A program made the position numbers and the translations under genes. Below the pieces are notes generated by a model. It made no database searches. It saw only the letters and a program-made list of their open reading frames with translations, and had not been told where the DNA came from. A DNA stretch of 64,000 bases, from positions 62,001 to 126,000 of the forward strand of contig NZ_MDEE01000006.1 in the NCBI RefSeq assembly GCF_002939865.1, written 5' to 3'. Shown here in pieces: positions 18,464 through 26,686 of this stretch; position 1 is the first letter of the stretch; every line of letters starts with the position of its first letter. Source of the stretch: Xanthomonas dyei. Its GTDB lineage: Bacteria; Pseudomonadota; Gammaproteobacteria; Xanthomonadales; Xanthomonadaceae.

Positions 18464-18480
18464 TGTATCCGTTAAATACA
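18464..18480. promoter_or_regulatory. Candidate MarR operator upstream of the hca-type cluster
   Basis: TGTAT at 18464-18468 and ATACA at 18476-18480 form an inverted repeat with a 7-bp spacer, centred 23 bp upstream of the MarR start codon. Its size and symmetry fit MarR-family operators, and it would cover the transcription or translation start. This is pattern recognition only. Confidence 0.5.
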
Positions 18481-18592
18481 ATCTAGCCGACCGAAGCGGG
18501 CGCTGCAAGAGGTGTTGGCATCGGAACCTGAAGTGCAGTGCGCGCCCGCGTCCTGCCGGCGCGCCTGCCTGCCGCTCAGGTGTGCGGGGAGA

Positions 18593-18988
18593 TCACAGAG
18601 TCAGCCAGCCGGCCAACTGCTCGCGGGTCAGGTAACCGCTGTGGCGGGTGTCGAGCGCATCGAATTCGTCGCCCAGCGCGGGGTTGGCCTGGGCTTCGGC
18701 ACGGCTGATGCGGCCGTCGCCATCCACGTCCATGGCGTGGAAATCGATGCGGTAGCTGCCGACCACGCTGCTGGGCTGGATCGAACGCACGATCACGCTG
18801 GATTCGCCGCGCGGGCGCTCCAGTCGGGTCTGATGGGTGACCTCACCGCTGGACAGCGGCTGGGTGCGGATGACATTGGGCACATCGACCAGCGGCATGC
18901 TGCTGGCCGGCGTAGGTGCCTGCTGGGCGGAGGCGAGGCCGCAAACGAGCAGCAGTGCGGTACATGTTGCAAGACGGCAGATGGTCAT
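18593..18988 (-). CDS. Exported EF-hand-like protein
   Basis: A 131-residue protein with a signal peptide (MTICRLATCTALLLVCGLASAQ, cleavage after ASA) and a C-terminal calcium-binding-like region. One canonical EF-hand loop reads DVDGDGRISRAEA; a second, DTRHSGYLTREQL, is degenerate but still plausible. ATG 18988 has AGGGG upstream and is far better than the longer in-frame extension. Periplasmic or secreted EF-hand proteins of this size are common in xanthomonads; function unknown. It stands alone between the MarR gene (divergent side) and an uncharacterised gene. Confidence 0.8.
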   Translation of the reverse strand: MTICRLATCTALLLVCGLASAQQAPTPASSMPLVDVPNVIRTQPLSSGEVTHQTRLERPRGESSVIVRSIQPSSVVGSYRIDFHAMDVDGDGRISRAEAQANPALGDEFDALDTRHSGYLTREQLAGWLTL

Positions 18989-19142
18989 CAGATCCCCCTG
19001 ATGTGGAACAGCTGGTAAGGATAGAGGCTGTGGGCAGCTTGCGGTGGGTGGCGCGCGCGGTAGAGGCAGCGCATCGCAAGATTCATTACGCAAGCTGGCC
19101 GCAGCGCAAGCGCGGAGCCGGGGACATCAACGCTGGGTCTGA

Positions 19143-19171
19143 CAGGGCGACGGCGCGTTGCCGTCGCCCTG
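19143..19171 (-). terminator. Strong hairpin after the 239-aa gene
   Basis: CAGGGCGACGGC and GCCGTCGCCCTG form a perfect 12-bp stem with a 5-nt loop, 8 bp beyond the stop codon at 19180 on the minus strand. No long T-run follows. Placement and stability make a terminator or mRNA-stabilising structure likely. Confidence 0.6.
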
Positions 19172-19179
19172 CAAGCCAC

Positions 19180-19902
19180 TCAGCCGGGGATGAAGGGAAA
19201 CACGATCTTGAGCAAGCCCTTCAAGCCGCCTTCTGCCGTGCTGGCCACGGCCTTGGCACCCAGACTGTTGAGTGCGCGACGCACATCATCCCAGCGCAGC
19301 TGCGCGATGTCCTTTTTCAACAGATCCGCCACTTCTTCGGCAGTGGGCGTGAGCTTTTGCAATTCGCGTACCGCTGCCTGCGGATCCTGCTGCAGATAGC
19401 CCCAGCGTTCGGCGATTTTCAGCAGCGTGTCGAAGCGCACTGCCACCACTTCGCGATTGCGTTCGTATACCGGCAACGCGCCGACATCGAGAATGGCTTG
19501 TTCGAACTGCTGGGCGTCGTCGGGATGTTCGATCCGCACCGCCAGAAAACCTTCCTTGCGGCTGCGTTCGCTGACGTGCTTGGCACCGGAGCGCAGGTTG
19601 TCTTCGGTGAGCACGTTGGCCACGATGCGCTGCATCGCCGCGTCGCCTTCTTCGGGCACCAACGCGCGCCAACGGGCATAGCCATCGCGACGCAAGGCCT
19701 TGACCTTGGCCGAGGTGACACGCAGCTGCAGTGCGACAAGCGCGTTGGAGCTATTGCGCGAAATCGCGCCATCGCGCTCCAGCAGCGCGAAGATCAACAG
19801 TTCCAGGTCGCGTTTGGTCAGCGACTGAAACCCCTGCAACAGGGTCAGTCGCAGGAATTCGCTGCCAAAGGCGGCCGCGTCCTTGAGTTCGATGGGTTGC
19901 AT
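19180..19902 (-). CDS. Conserved-looking cytoplasmic protein of unknown function
   Basis: I do not recognise this 239-residue protein. It is charged and mostly helical, has no signal peptide, and ends in a short hydrophobic tail (LLKIVFPFIPG). ATG 19902 has GGAGGA 9 bp upstream, so the upstream in-frame extension is not coding. Residues ~12-60 (FLRLTLLQGFQSLTKRDLELLIFALLERDG) and the block ALVALQLRVTSAKVKALRRDGYARW have a helix-turn-helix-like feel, and EDNLRSGAKHVSERSRKEGFLAVRIEHPDDAQQFE follows. A DNA-binding role is only a hint. The gene has its own ribosome-binding site and terminator hairpin, so it is probably real and monocistronic. Confidence 0.8.
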   Translation of the reverse strand: MQPIELKDAAAFGSEFLRLTLLQGFQSLTKRDLELLIFALLERDGAISRNSSNALVALQLRVTSAKVKALRRDGYARWRALVPEEGDAAMQRIVANVLTEDNLRSGAKHVSERSRKEGFLAVRIEHPDDAQQFEQAILDVGALPVYERNREVVAVRFDTLLKIAERWGYLQQDPQAAVRELQKLTPTAEEVADLLKKDIAQLRWDDVRRALNSLGAKAVASTAEGGLKGLLKIVFPFIPG

Positions 19903-19984
19903 GGGGGAGTCCTCCGCGGGTGACTTGCAGGATGCCAGGATGCTGTTGCGCGGCCTGAGAACCGATGCGACGCGCGCAGCAGTT

Positions 19985-20890
19985 TCAACGTCCGGTTTCG
20001 CGCCCGGGGCGATCGGATCTGAACGTTTCAACTGCGCCGCGATCCTGCAAGGTCACGAACACCTGTTTGCCATCGCTGCCACCGAAGGCGACGTTGCTGG
20101 CCTTGCGGCCCTTGAGTGCGATGGTGCGCAGCAATTTGCCTGCCGGCGACACCACCGCGATCTGTCCGGCATCGTAACGGGCGATATATAGATTGCCGTC
20201 GGCATCGCAGCGCATGCCGTCCATACCGAAATCGGGGAACGCGATCAGCAGGCGTTTGTTGCGCACGCTGCCATCGTCCAGGCGGTCGTACACCCACACC
20301 TTGCGCGACATGCTTTCGTTGACGTACAGGCGCTTGCCGTCCGGGCTGACGTCCAGCCCATTCGGCGTGGTCATGCCCGATTCCAATAGCCGCACTGCGC
20401 CGTCGCGACTGATGTGCCACAAGCGGCCGCTGTTGTCTTTCCAGTTCGGGTCGCTGGCATAGAAACTGCCATCGGGCGCCAATGCCAGATCGTTGGGGCC
20501 ATCGGAATCGGGCAGCGAGGCGAAGGTGCTCACCGCGCGCGTGTGCAGATTCACTTGCAGGATCTTGTGGCTGGTGTAATCGGCCACGTACATCGCGCCA
20601 TCGCGAAAGCGAATGCCGTTGCCGGTGCTGCCGGCAGGCAAGGTGACGAACACCTCGGCAGTTGCGCTGCCGTCTGTGTGCAACGCGATGCGTGCAATGG
20701 TGCCGTCCTTGCCCAGATTCACCGCATACAGTGCGCCGTCCGGGCCCGCGGCCGGGCCTTCGGCGTTATGCGTGAATGCGCCATCGCCAATCAGGTCGCG
20801 TGCAACAAATGGCGTGTCGTCAGCGATGGCGAGCGAACTGGACAACAAGAACACCAGTGGCAGTAAACGATGGCGGGCAGCCGTGGTCAT
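19985..20890 (-). CDS. Periplasmic SMP-30/gluconolactonase-like beta-propeller protein
   Basis: A 301-residue exported protein with a signal peptide (LLPLVFLLSSSLAIA) followed by a six-bladed beta-propeller of SMP-30 type. Visible blade motifs are GPAAGPDGALYAVN, GNGIRFRDGAMYVAD, GPNDLALAPDGSFYASD, PNGLDVSPDGKRLYV, GMRCDADGNLYIA and NVAFGGSDGKQVFV. The Asn/Asp/Glu pattern (AEGP, TPNGLD) is that of metal-dependent lactonases. ATG 20890 is preceded by AGGA. Sugar-lactone hydrolysis is the family role; the neighbouring Gfo/Idh/MocA oxidoreductase, also exported and divergently transcribed, could supply a lactone (inference). Confidence 0.85.
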   Translation of the reverse strand: MTTAARHRLLPLVFLLSSSLAIADDTPFVARDLIGDGAFTHNAEGPAAGPDGALYAVNLGKDGTIARIALHTDGSATAEVFVTLPAGSTGNGIRFRDGAMYVADYTSHKILQVNLHTRAVSTFASLPDSDGPNDLALAPDGSFYASDPNWKDNSGRLWHISRDGAVRLLESGMTTPNGLDVSPDGKRLYVNESMSRKVWVYDRLDDGSVRNKRLLIAFPDFGMDGMRCDADGNLYIARYDAGQIAVVSPAGKLLRTIALKGRKASNVAFGGSDGKQVFVTLQDRGAVETFRSDRPGRETGR

Positions 20891-21146
20891 GCGGAATCCT
20901 CCATAGACGATCGTCGGCAGTGTGCCAGACCGTGCAGCGCGACCATGGCGATGATCACGTGCGATCAAGTAAGGTGCGCGGGCAGTAGTGGATCGGAGCA
21001 GCCGATACATCAAGGCGTGTCGTCGAGCCGATGTGGCTGATGCGTGCCATGTCGTGCACGCGTCGCAATGTCCGATGCGCTGACGCTGCCTGCATGAGGC
21101 CGCTGGTCAAACGCTGGTCGCTATTCTCTCTACGAAGGAGGTTTGC

Positions 21147-22256
21147 ATGTCCGTGGAATCCTTGACGCGTCGCCGCCTGCTTGCCGCCTTTGGCAGCGCC
21201 GGCATCCTGCTTGGCGCACCTGCATGGGCGTTGCCGAAAAAGAAGCCTGGAAAACCGCTCAATGTGGCACTGGCCGGGCTGGGAAGTTATGCCAGCGAGC
21301 AACTCGCGCCGGGCCTGGCTTTGACCAAACACTGCAAGCTGGCAGGCATCGTGACCGGCACGCCGTCGAAGATTGCGCAGTGGCAATCCAAGTACGGCAT
21401 TGCCGATCGCAACGTCTACAACTACGACAACTTCGACCGTATCGCCGACAACGACGACATCGATGTGGTCTATATCGTCACGCCGACTCACATGCATGCA
21501 CCGCTGGCATTGCGTGCGGCGGCGGCCGGCAAGCACGTGTGGTGCGAAAAGCCGATGGCGATGCATGCGGGCGAATGCGAAGCGATGATTGCGGCCTGCA
21601 AACGCAACAAGGTGGCGTTGACGATCGGCTACCGCATGCAGCACGAACCCAATACGCGGCGCCTGATTGCGATGGCCGGCGAGAAGCCGTTCGGCGCGAT
21701 GCAACGCGTGCGTGCCGAGGCCGGTTACAACGGCTATCGCGATACGACCAAGGCCGATCGCCCGTGGCGGCTACGCTCGGAATTCGGTGGCGGTGCGATG
21801 TACGACATGGGCGTTTATCCGCTCAATGCCGCGCGTTACACCGTGGGTGCCGAGCCGCTGGCAGTCACCGCCAAGCGCTGGACCGACCGTCCCGAGTTGT
21901 TCGACGAGGTCGACGAGCATATGGATTTCACGCTGGAATTTCCCAATGCCGTGCGGGCGGCGTGCAAGACCAGCTTCGGTGCCAACATGAATGTGCTGCG
22001 CGCCGACTGCGAGCGCGGCTGGTACGAGCTGTCGCCGTTTCAGAGCTATCAAGGCGTCACCGGCAAGGCCAGCGACGGCCGCGTCTTCGATGCCAAAGTG
22101 CCGCATCAGCAGGCCTTGCAGATGGACGAAGACGCATTGGCGATCATGCATGGCACACCGTTGCGCGCCCCGGGCGAAGAAGGCTTGCGGGATATCCGCA
22201 TCGTCGATGCGATCTACCGCTCCGCGCGCGAAGGCAGCAAGCGCATCGTGCTGTAA
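21147..22256 (+). CDS. Tat-exported Gfo/Idh/MocA-family oxidoreductase (glucose-fructose oxidoreductase-like)
   Basis: A 369-residue NADP-binding sugar oxidoreductase. The N-terminus carries a twin-arginine signal (LTRRRLLAAFGSAGILLGAPAWA), followed by the Rossmann segment NVALAGLGSYA, the motif VYIVTPTHMHAPLALRAAAAG and the catalytic signature EKPMAMHAGECEAM with its conserved Lys. The second domain has GGGAMYDMGVYPLNAARY. Tat export suggests folding with the cofactor bound in the cytoplasm, as in Zymomonas GFOR. AGGAGG lies 7 bp upstream of the ATG. Substrate unknown; it is divergent from the SMP-30 lactonase-like gene, with which it could form a periplasmic sugar-oxidation pair. Confidence 0.88.
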   Translation: MSVESLTRRRLLAAFGSAGILLGAPAWALPKKKPGKPLNVALAGLGSYASEQLAPGLALTKHCKLAGIVTGTPSKIAQWQSKYGIADRNVYNYDNFDRIADNDDIDVVYIVTPTHMHAPLALRAAAAGKHVWCEKPMAMHAGECEAMIAACKRNKVALTIGYRMQHEPNTRRLIAMAGEKPFGAMQRVRAEAGYNGYRDTTKADRPWRLRSEFGGGAMYDMGVYPLNAARYTVGAEPLAVTAKRWTDRPELFDEVDEHMDFTLEFPNAVRAACKTSFGANMNVLRADCERGWYELSPFQSYQGVTGKASDGRVFDAKVPHQQALQMDEDALAIMHGTPLRAPGEEGLRDIRIVDAIYRSAREGSKRIVL

Positions 22257-22264
22257 GTCGGCAG

Positions 22265-22292
22265 GTTTCGGCGGTCGCTGGGCCGCCGAAAC
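22265..22292 (+). terminator. Hairpin after the Gfo/Idh/MocA gene
   Basis: GTTTCGGCGG at 22265-22274 and CCGCCGAAAC at 22283-22292 form a perfect 10-bp stem with an 8-nt loop, 9 bp past the stop codon. No T-run follows, but position and stem strength fit a terminator. Confidence 0.55.
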
Positions 22293-22423
22293 AGTGAAGC
22301 AGCAAGTCGTGGCAATGGGCGACCGGAGCATGGGGGCGGACGCTTTCAGCAGCTTTCAAGATCCACCACCAGCCACCGCTGTTCCACTTCCATTCCAGCG
22401 CCTGTGCACGTCAGGCACAGCGC

Positions 22424-22645
22424 TCAGCGCGCAATGACTGGCGCAAGTCACGGTGAGCATGTGCCGGCAACGCGCCGATCAAGCGCTTCTACGAATCCCG
22501 ATTCTTGAACTCCCGCATCCCCGCATCTGCTCCAGCGTCTGCATGCGCATCACAAACACCGTGCTCACCGCGCAATGACTGCCGGAATCTACGGCCAACA
22601 CATGCAAACAACACGCCGACCAACCGCTTCTACCGCTCCCCAATC
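22424..22645. repeat. Imperfect direct repeat in the intergenic region before rlmM
   Basis: Two ~79-bp copies, 141 bp apart, start with TCAGCGCGCAATGACTG (22424) and TCACCGCGCAATGACTG (22565). Both continue through a CGCCGA(T/C)CAA(G/C)CGCTTCTAC block. The 399-bp gap 22257-22655 contains these repeats and the terminator hairpin and no credible gene. Confidence 0.65.
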
Positions 22646-22655
22646 CCAGCTCAGC

Positions 22656-23699
22656 TCAGTCGCGCATCGCCAGCACGGTGATCTCCTCCCGATCGTGATA
22701 CAGCTGCTTGGCACGCACGGTCAGCGATTTTTCGGCCTGCTGTTCGAATAAATCCAGGCACAGGCGCGTCTCGTCCCAGCGCTTTTTCATCGGCAGCTTG
22801 AGGTTGAAGATGGTGTGGCGGCACCAGCCTTCGCGCACCCAGATGGCCATGCGTTCGGCCACGCGGCGCGGTTGCTCGACCATGTCGCAGACCATCCAGT
22901 CGAGCGGTTGCGCCGGCTTCCAGTGAAAGCCGTCGGCGCGCAGATGTTCGACCAGCCCGGTTTCCAGCACATGCTCGCGTAGCGGGCCGTTGTCGACACT
23001 GGTGACATGCACGTGCTGGCGGGTGAGTACCCAGGTCCAGCCGCCGGGCGCGGCGCCCAGATCGGCCGCGCGCATGCCGGGTTTGACCAGACGCTCGCGT
23101 TCCTCGGGCGTGAGCAGGGTGAGCAGCGCTTCGTCGAGCTTCAGTGCCGAGCGCGATGGCGCTTCCGGCAGCAATTTCAGCCGCGGAATGCCCAGTGGCC
23201 ACGGCGCACTGTCGTCGGCATCGGCCACCGCCAGCAGTGCGTGGTCGCCATCGAGAAAACACACATGCAAGCGCGGCAGTCGCGGTTGCGGCTTGTCGGT
23301 GAGCAGGCCGGCCTTGCGCAGTGCCGGGCGCAACGCATTGCCGAAGCTGCGCGCCAGGCCCGCCAGCGGTTTGCCGGCGTCCGAATCCGGGTGCTCAACC
23401 CACAAATCGCCAAAGCGCGCTTGCCCTTCCAGCGCGGCCAGGATTGGAGTGATGCGGTCTTTGGGGTCGATGCCCTTGAGCTCGGCCAGTACCACCAGTT
23501 TCTGTCGCGCGAAGATCAGCTCGCGCCAGGGCAGCTTTGCCGCCAGTTGCGCGGCCTCATCGCAGACGAACAGCACATAGCCATCGTTGCGCTGCGTACG
23601 CGCATAGCCGGCGATGCCGACGAACGCGGCGCGCGCGCTCAGTTCGGCCGCCAGTTCCGGCTCGAAGCCTTGGCGGCAATAACACAGCAGACCGCTCAT
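22656..23699 (-). CDS. rlmM: 23S rRNA 2'-O-ribose methyltransferase RlmM (C2498)
   Basis: Methylates the 2'-hydroxyl of C2498 in the peptidyl-transferase centre of 23S rRNA. The 347-residue protein has an N-terminal THUMP-like part (MSGLLCYCRQGFEPELAAEL) and a C-terminal SAM-dependent Rossmann domain with ADLGAAPGGWTWVLTR. The acidic DWMVCDMVEQPRRVAE and the NLKLPMKKRWDE segment supply the K-D-K-E catalytic residues of RrmJ-like enzymes. It is slightly shorter than the ~366-residue E. coli protein but complete. The nucleoside deaminase gene ends 21 bp upstream of its start, so both may share a transcript. Confidence 0.93.
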   Translation of the reverse strand: MSGLLCYCRQGFEPELAAELSARAAFVGIAGYARTQRNDGYVLFVCDEAAQLAAKLPWRELIFARQKLVVLAELKGIDPKDRITPILAALEGQARFGDLWVEHPDSDAGKPLAGLARSFGNALRPALRKAGLLTDKPQPRLPRLHVCFLDGDHALLAVADADDSAPWPLGIPRLKLLPEAPSRSALKLDEALLTLLTPEERERLVKPGMRAADLGAAPGGWTWVLTRQHVHVTSVDNGPLREHVLETGLVEHLRADGFHWKPAQPLDWMVCDMVEQPRRVAERMAIWVREGWCRHTIFNLKLPMKKRWDETRLCLDLFEQQAEKSLTVRAKQLYHDREEITVLAMRD

Positions 23700-23720
23700 C
23701 GCAGCGCTCGCAAGGACAGG

Positions 23721-24281
23721 TCAATAATGATCACCGCCGCCCTCGCCGTAACCACGCAGCACCGCGCAGGCCTGTTCGCGTTGCACATCGCGGACCACCT
23801 CGATGCCACGGCGGGTGAGCTCGCCCACCCAGTCAGCAGGCAGCGGGCCTTCATCGAATTGAGTCAGTGCCATCACGTCTTCGGCGCGTGCGCCGATCAA
23901 CAGCCGGTCGATACCGGCCCACACCGTGGCGCCATAGCACTGGCAGCATGGCTGCGCAGAGGTGGCCAGCGTCACCGGCGACAGCACATCGTTCAAGCGT
24001 GGCGTCTGCAGGCGCTGTTGCGCGAGCATGTAGGCCATGTTCTCTGCATGCGCCAGCGAGGTATTTTGCGGCACCACGCGGTTGACCGCAGCCGCGATGA
24101 TGTGATGATCCGGGCCGAACACGACAGCGCCAAACGGGCCGCCGCTGCGCGCTTCCACGTTCATCCGCGACAGCGCGATGGCCAGCGCCACCTTGTCGTC
24201 GTCGCCGGGATAGGCGCGGCTGGCGTCTACAAACTCATGAATCCAGGCGGGCAGGGTGAGGTGGACTTGCGCGTAGAGCAT
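23721..24281 (-). CDS. Zinc-dependent nucleoside/nucleobase deaminase (CMP/dCMP-type fold)
   Basis: A 186-residue deaminase with the zinc-binding HAE (SLAHAENMAYM) and PCCQC motifs of the cytidine-deaminase fold, plus GGPFGAVVFGPD upstream that shapes the base pocket. The closest family type is guanine deaminase or tRNA-adenosine deaminase-like; TadA would normally carry PCxMC rather than PCCQC, so TadA is unlikely. It is probably a free-base or nucleoside deaminase in purine or pyrimidine salvage. It is followed by rlmM after 21 bp. Confidence 0.85.
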   Translation of the reverse strand: MLYAQVHLTLPAWIHEFVDASRAYPGDDDKVALAIALSRMNVEARSGGPFGAVVFGPDHHIIAAAVNRVVPQNTSLAHAENMAYMLAQQRLQTPRLNDVLSPVTLATSAQPCCQCYGATVWAGIDRLLIGARAEDVMALTQFDEGPLPADWVGELTRRGIEVVRDVQREQACAVLRGYGEGGGDHY

Positions 24282-24305
24282 CAGTGGGCCGGTTGCTGAG
24301 ACGAA

Positions 24306-24674
24306 TCAAGGTCTCAGTGTATCGGTCGTTGCCCGCGTTGCGGCACATTGGCCGGAAACGCACTGGCAGGCGTCGATCGGGCGGAAGCCGCAGACGCCCA
24401 TCATGCCGCTGGCCCGGCATTGCGCCGCGACGGCCTTGGGATTGGTAGGGCTGTTGACGTTGACGCAGGCCGGCGACGCGCCGCAACAGCTGCCCACGTT
24501 CTTGACCGTGCAGTCGGCATCGGTGCGGCAGGTGGTATCCACCTGAGCGAGCTTGATCGGCGAGGCCGCCGGACGGGTTGCCGCTTCGGTGGGCGGTGCA
24601 ATGACACAGCCCATCAGAACCACGGGCGCGATCAGGAACAGAGTGCTCAGACACCAGGACAAGGCACGGGACAT
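24306..24674 (-). CDS. Cysteine-rich small lipoprotein
   Basis: A 122-residue predicted lipoprotein. MSRALSWCLSTLFLIAPVVLMGC gives a signal peptide and a lipobox with Cys at about residue 23. The mature part has ten further cysteines, in blocks TCRTDADC, GSCCGASPAC, CGFRPIDACQC and SGQC, suggesting a compact disulfide-rich domain in the periplasm. ATG 24674 is chosen because it gives a normal signal peptide; ATG 24707 would add 11 residues and also has a weak Shine-Dalgarno sequence. I do not know a function. Similar cysteine-rich proteins may bind or inhibit partners, but nothing here shows it. Confidence 0.72.
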   Translation of the reverse strand: MSRALSWCLSTLFLIAPVVLMGCVIAPPTEAATRPAASPIKLAQVDTTCRTDADCTVKNVGSCCGASPACVNVNSPTNPKAVAAQCRASGMMGVCGFRPIDACQCVSGQCAATRATTDTLRP

Positions 24675-24939
24675 GTGGCTGCTCCGATCACGGTAAGTAA
24701 GTTTCATGGTAAGTCCTGGCCGCCGCAACTGTGGTCCGCATGCCACCTGACGCATCGCAGAGTGCCCGGCCGGGTGACGCACTGCGCCATTTGCCGGTCA
24801 CAACGCGCGCAAGAGCGAGCCGGCCGTAGAAGGGCGCACCGATATGCAGTGCTGAAACGCGCATTGCTCATCGCAATGGCGGGCGCTGTCGCAGGCAATC
24901 GCCATCCGCTGGTCGGAGCTGCCGATTTTTGCGACGTCA

Positions 24940-25179
24940 TCATCGATGACGGCGCAGCGCAGAGCTGCAGCGGGTGGCAAGCGCCAGCTGCTGCATGCTT
25001 TCGTCGCGGTCAGCGTTGGGCAGCTCGGCGTCCGGCGGGTTGGGGACGAACATGCACAGCACGTCGGCCGGAGTGACCGCTTGTACGTCTTGCTGCGGCT
25101 TCGAGCAGCCCGCCAAGCCGATCGAAAGCGAAAAGACGGCTCCGTAGAGTGCTCGCTGGCCTGATTGTGGGAGGCACAT
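24940..25179 (-). CDS. Small predicted lipoprotein
   Basis: A short reading frame of 79 residues beginning MCLPQSGQRALYGAVFSLSIGLAGCSK, a plausible lipoprotein signal with lipobox LAGC. The rest (PADVLCMFVPNPPDAELPNADRDESMQQLALATRC) resembles no family I know. The ribosome-binding site is weak. Presence beside another small lipoprotein on the same strand supports it modestly; 265 bp separate the two. The actual product could be shorter or absent. Confidence 0.5.
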   Translation of the reverse strand: MCLPQSGQRALYGAVFSLSIGLAGCSKPQQDVQAVTPADVLCMFVPNPPDAELPNADRDESMQQLALATRCSSALRRHR

Positions 25180-25239
25180 GGCGGTGTTCCATTGGAGACA
25201 GCGTGCAATCTAGGCCGATGCGCGCGCAGGTCGGTTGCG

Positions 25240-26169
25240 TCAATTCGCTTCCGCATGCAGCGCTGCGCACCACAGCACGCCGACCAGCAAACAGGCGATC
25301 GCGGCCAGCTCCAGTGGCGTAGGCAGCCGCATTTCCCAGGCAAAGCCGTACAGCAGCGCAAACACGGTTTCGAACACGATCATCTGCCCGACCAGGGTCA
25401 GCGGCAGCACGCGGCTGGCGCGGTTCCACAAAGCATTGCCGATCACCGACGCCAGGATGCCCAGCAGTAGCGAAACGCCCCAGAAACTGGCCCAGTCGAT
25501 CGCTGCATGCGCTGCGCTGCCGATCAGCGCCGCCGGCGCCAGCAATGCGGCCAGCGCCCCGGTGACCACGCCGGTCAGCAGCGACCAGTCGCCACCGGAC
25601 AGGTCGGGACGGCGGCGCAACCAGCGCGCATTGGCGATCGAATATGCCGACCACGAGACCAGTGCACCGATTGCGCAAAGCAAGCCGGCGATGCGGGTGA
25701 GCCTGTCGCTTGCCTGCTGTCCGGAGTCGTCCTGCACGGTGTCCAGCGCGACCAGCGCCACGCCGATGACGCAGAGCACGCACGGCGCGGCAAGCTGCCG
25801 CAATTGCACCGCGCCGGCCGCGCGCGTGCCGATGATGGTGACCACCACCGGCAGCAACCCGATGATCAGCGCCGTGGCCGCGCTACCGGCCCACTGCACG
25901 GCGCTGCCTAGCAATATGTAATAAATCAGATTGCCCATCAGGCTCAGACGGACCAGCGCCCACCACTCGGCACGGCCCAGCCGGGCGGCGGTTTGTCGTG
26001 CACGCGGTGCCAGCACCAGCGCGGCCACCGCGCCATACGACAGGTAGCGCGCTACCGCCAATTGCAGCGGCGTGAACGCCGACAACAACTGCGGTGCCAG
26101 AAACACCAGTCCCCACAACGCGCCCGCACCGATGCCGCAGGCCACGCCCATCATCAGGCGCTCACGCAT
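25240..26169 (-). CDS. EamA/DMT-superfamily permease
   Basis: A 309-residue inner-membrane protein with about ten transmembrane segments in two EamA repeats (~5-140 and ~165-300). The N-terminal segment reads GIGAGALWGLVFLAPQLL and each half ends in a glycine-rich helix. Drug/metabolite transporters of this type export amino acids, nucleosides or toxic metabolites, but specificity cannot be inferred. There is no obvious operon partner; the two lipoprotein genes follow on the same strand. Confidence 0.87.
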   Translation of the reverse strand: MRERLMMGVACGIGAGALWGLVFLAPQLLSAFTPLQLAVARYLSYGAVAALVLAPRARQTAARLGRAEWWALVRLSLMGNLIYYILLGSAVQWAGSAATALIIGLLPVVVTIIGTRAAGAVQLRQLAAPCVLCVIGVALVALDTVQDDSGQQASDRLTRIAGLLCAIGALVSWSAYSIANARWLRRRPDLSGGDWSLLTGVVTGALAALLAPAALIGSAAHAAIDWASFWGVSLLLGILASVIGNALWNRASRVLPLTLVGQMIVFETVFALLYGFAWEMRLPTPLELAAIACLLVGVLWCAALHAEAN

Positions 26170-26545
26170 CGTGCGTCTCCTTCATGCCATGCACTGCAGC
26201 GTGCAGTGCGGCGCAGCGTTGATCAAGCTCGCCGATCACGCATGCTCGCTGCCGTGAGGTGGTTGTCTGTGGCGATAAAGGGGTCAACAGTCGTGTGCCC
26301 GTAAGCCGCGTACCCAATGCGATCTGGCATTGCTCTCAGCGATCATTCGATTGCCGACGTCGTGCCGGATGATTGGCCGCCGCGTCCACGGGTGGGCGTT
26401 GTGGCCCACGGCACCGCAGCGATCAGCCGCCGGATGGCCGAAAGCGGGTTGTTCGAACAAAGTGGGCGAACGATTCCATGCCCACATCCAGAACAGCTGG
26501 CAACACTACTGTGCAGCCGCCAGACGGGCGAGGTCGGTACCCGGC

Positions 26546-26643
26546 GTGGCATGTGCCGCTTCTACACTCCGGTGCTGAGTGCGCCGTCCGCGCCCACCTC
26601 ACGATTGCTCGCTATGTCTTGTTCGCCGCTCCAAACACGCAGC
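26546..26643. repeat. Dispersed ~100-bp intergenic repeat, copy 1
   Basis: This block, beginning GTGGCATGT and containing CGCCGTCCGCGCCCACCT and TTGCTCGCTATGTCTTGTTC, recurs in inverted orientation at about 49241-49340 with scattered substitutions. It fills part of the 517-bp gap between the permease and glnS genes. Short frames across it are not credible genes; the rest of the gap shows nothing I can name. Confidence 0.7.
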
Positions 26644-26686
26644 GACGCCTGCCTTGCAGCAAGCATCGCCGACGTGGCTGTCGCGA

